DNA of 15,678 nucleotides from Hydrogenophilales bacterium (lineage in GTDB: Bacteria > Pseudomonadota > Gammaproteobacteria > Burkholderiales > Thiobacillaceae). Within the stretch, counting starts at the first letter, position 1. Each line of letters starts with the position of its first letter. Location of the stretch: assembly GCA_011391655.1 (NCBI GenBank), contig JAABQE010000011.1, positions 1 through 15,678 of the forward strand, written 5' to 3'. Below the pieces are notes generated by a model. That model saw nothing but the letters and a program-made list of their open reading frames with translations. It made no database searches and was not told the DNA's origin. Both the position numbers and the translations under genes were made by a program. Of this stretch, positions 14,066 to 15,678 are shown piece after piece.

Positions 14066-15678
14066 GGGGCAATCGCGCCTTCTTCCCGAAGCATTTTTGT
14101 CTTCCCGGCACGCTTTTTCGGGGGCGTTTGAGGCAGCAACGATGTCAGCGCCTGATAGCGTGCGAACAGAAACGCCACCCGCTCGGCGTCGGATTTGAAA
14201 CCGGACTTGCTGTAGGCCTTGTCCACCGCGGCGTCGAGCTTGTGGTGCGCCTTCAGCAGCGCGGGCGGCATGGTCAGTGGGTCGTAAAGGTCGGCGAGGG
14301 TGGCGTCGGGGAAAGCGGCACGGGCGTCGAGCACGGCCTGGGCAGCGGCTTCGATGGCCTGCCGGGTTTTGTCTGCGGGGGCGTCGGGCCAAGGGAAAGT
14401 GTTGTAGGTGTACTTGACCGAGTAGCGAATATCGCTTTTCAGGCGACCGGATGTAATTCGGACCCAGGCCATGTGCATGGCAGAGGTGAGCACGCCGAAT
14501 TCGTAGGTTGTTGCTTCTGGTACGAGTTGCAAATCGTTGGCTGCGATGACTTCGCTCGATAAATAGCCAATGGGGATATAGGCTCGGTTTTCTGACGAGG
14601 TGCGTGGCAGCGCAAGGTACTCGCCGGATTCGGGCTGTCGGTCTTCTGTAAAGCGGGTGGGAATGCGGGCTTTTTCGCGTGTCGCGGCCTTGCTGCTTTC
14701 TTCCCGCATAGCTTGCACGGCCTTAACCCGAGACATCACAGCAGGCATTCGGCGTAGCACGTCTGGCGGGCAGTTTTTTAGCCACAGGCAATAGCGCATC
14801 GCGCCGCTGATGAAGCCTTCCGCACCGAGATAAGGCCGTATCCAGCGCTTCGCCTCTGGTTCGGTAGCCAACAGTTCATCGCGTTCATGCGGCTCAAGAA
14901 TAAGATTGCCACCGTCAGCAGGGATACTGCCGTTGACGATGGGTTTGACCGGACAGAGTGCTGTCGTCCGGCCTTCGGCGATGACGTTTGGCGCATCCAC
15001 CAGATACGGGTTGATATTGGCGGCGGCCAGTGCATGGGGTTCGCCTTTGATGTCGGCGTATTCGTAGATCGTTTTCTCCGCGATTTCGCCCAGCCCGAAA
15101 CCGACGATGACGCAGTGCACCGCTGCCTTGCCACGCGCTTCGTTGCTCCATGAGAAGGTGCGATGCGCGAAGTGGATTTTGACGCCGTGCGCCAGCAGCC
15201 AGCCCCACAGCACGCCGACCTGCTCGCCCTGGGTGATGGAGTTGGTCGAAACAAAAGCGCAGCGGGTTGGCTGGCCTTCGATGTAACGCGCCGCCTTCAC
15301 GTACCACGCAGCGACGAAGTCGAGCAGCCCGGCGTTGGGGATGCCATCGAACACGGCGCGGGTGTCGGCACGCTGGGCGTCGTCCATGAATTTGGCACCG
15401 ATAAACGGCGGGTTGCCCATGATGTAGCTCGCCCGCTCTGCCGGTAGCACCTGGTTCCAGTCCAGCGTGAGCGCGTTGCCGTGGACGATTTTGGGGCTGG
15501 TCTTGAGCGGGATGCGGGCGAAGTACATGCCAAACTCCTCGCTCACTCTGAGGTTCATCTGGTGGTCGACCAGCCATAGCGCGACCTGGGCGATCTGGGC
15601 GGGGAATTCCTCAATTTCGATGCCGTGGAACTGATCGACGTCGATCGAGAGCAACTGGAAAATATCGACCAGCGATTG
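14062..15678 (-). CDS. MmeI-type N6-adenine DNA methyltransferase, C-terminal part
   Basis: The gene runs off the right edge in frame; 538 residues are visible and the N-terminus is missing. At the edge the protein reads LSIDVDQFHGIEIEEFPAQIA, then ALWLVDHQMN, the segment that follows the SAM-binding motif in MmeI-like enzymes. The catalytic motif IV NPPF lies at 15403-15414, typical of N6-adenine methyltransferases. Downstream come FVSTNSITQGEQVG, a variable region that should be the target-recognition domain (about 14500-14950), the conserved YTYNTFPWPD, and a helical tail ending in basic PPKKRAGKTK. Full MmeI-family proteins fuse an N-terminal nuclease to methylase and recognition domains (type IIL restriction-modification); others lack the nuclease and serve systems such as DISARM. 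Which applies cannot be told because the N-terminus and upstream genes are outside. The SAM motif I is also outside. The stop overlaps the DUF3800 start by 4 nt. Confidence 0.93.
   Translation of the reverse strand, partial: QSLVDIFQLLSIDVDQFHGIEIEEFPAQIAQVALWLVDHQMNLRVSEEFGMYFARIPLKTSPKIVHGNALTLDWNQVLPAERASYIMGNPPFIGAKFMDDAQRADTRAVFDGIPNAGLLDFVAAWYVKAARYIEGQPTRCAFVSTNSITQGEQVGVLWGWLLAHGVKIHFAHRTFSWSNEARGKAAVHCVIVGFGLGEIAEKTIYEYADIKGEPHALAAANINPYLVDAPNVIAEGRTTALCPVKPIVNGSIPADGGNLILEPHERDELLATEPEAKRWIRPYLGAEGFISGAMRYCLWLKNCPPDVLRRMPAVMSRVKAVQAMREESSKAATREKARIPTRFTEDRQPESGEYLALPRTSSENRAYIPIGYLSSEVIAANDLQLVPEATTYEFGVLTSAMHMAWVRITSGRLKSDIRYSVKYTYNTFPWPDAPADKTRQAIEAAAQAVLDARAAFPDATLADLYDPLTMPPALLKAHHKLDAAVDKAYSKSGFKSDAERVAFLFARYQALTSLLPQTPPKKRAGKTKMLREEGAIAP

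Overview
The window looks like a chromosomal stretch of a Gram-negative, probably betaproteobacterial organism; a sulfur- or iron-oxidiser-like member of the Nitrosomonadales is my best guess, from protein style only. Most of it is GC-rich and gene-dense, with short intergenic gaps and many stop/start overlaps. It encodes outer-envelope functions (an MCE/Mla lipid transporter with an outer-membrane lipoprotein, an AmpG-like muropeptide permease) and the E. coli-type families AmtB and YceH. No tRNA, rRNA, CRISPR array, insertion sequence or phage gene was seen, and no gene-free stretch exceeds about 210 bases.

Layout. (1) 1-596: the 3' part of an ammonium transporter gene (amtB, plus strand), closed by a strong intrinsic terminator. 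(2) 649-5053, minus strand: a cyclic-di-GMP block. Read in the direction of transcription it holds a soluble diguanylate cyclase (degenerate receiver, two PAS domains, GGDEF), a YceH/DUF480 winged-helix protein, and a membrane-bound GGDEF-EAL protein. (3) A divergent intergenic region of about 210 bp. (4) 5266-11098, plus strand: an uncharacterised P-loop NTPase, a MetA-family homoserine O-acyltransferase, then an MCE phospholipid-transport set (STAS-fused MlaE permease, MlaF ATPase, MlaD, PqiC-like lipoprotein), joined by 1-nt gaps or overlaps. A secreted DUF4426 protein follows after 71 bp. An 18-bp perfect hairpin separates it from the convergent genes. (5) 11166-13216, minus strand: an AmpG-like MFS permease, translationally coupled to a UreH/TauE-like membrane protein. 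(6) 13325-15678, minus strand: the C-terminal part of an MmeI-type N6-adenine DNA methyltransferase, running off the window and coupled by an ATGA overlap to a DUF3800 gene. The DUF3800 gene is visibly less GC-rich than its neighbours.

How the genes fit together. The c-di-GMP block could set second-messenger levels from two cyclase-type proteins with different feedback properties: the soluble one keeps the RxxD inhibitory site, the membrane one has lost it. The MCE genes should build an ATP-driven lipid transporter spanning the inner membrane and reaching the outer membrane through the lipoprotein; why a methionine-biosynthesis enzyme and a P-loop NTPase share its operon is unclear.

The best candidate for an undescribed system is the methyltransferase-DUF3800 pair at the right end. 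It looks like an accessory, possibly anti-phage, module, but its upstream part is outside the window and the defence role is inference.
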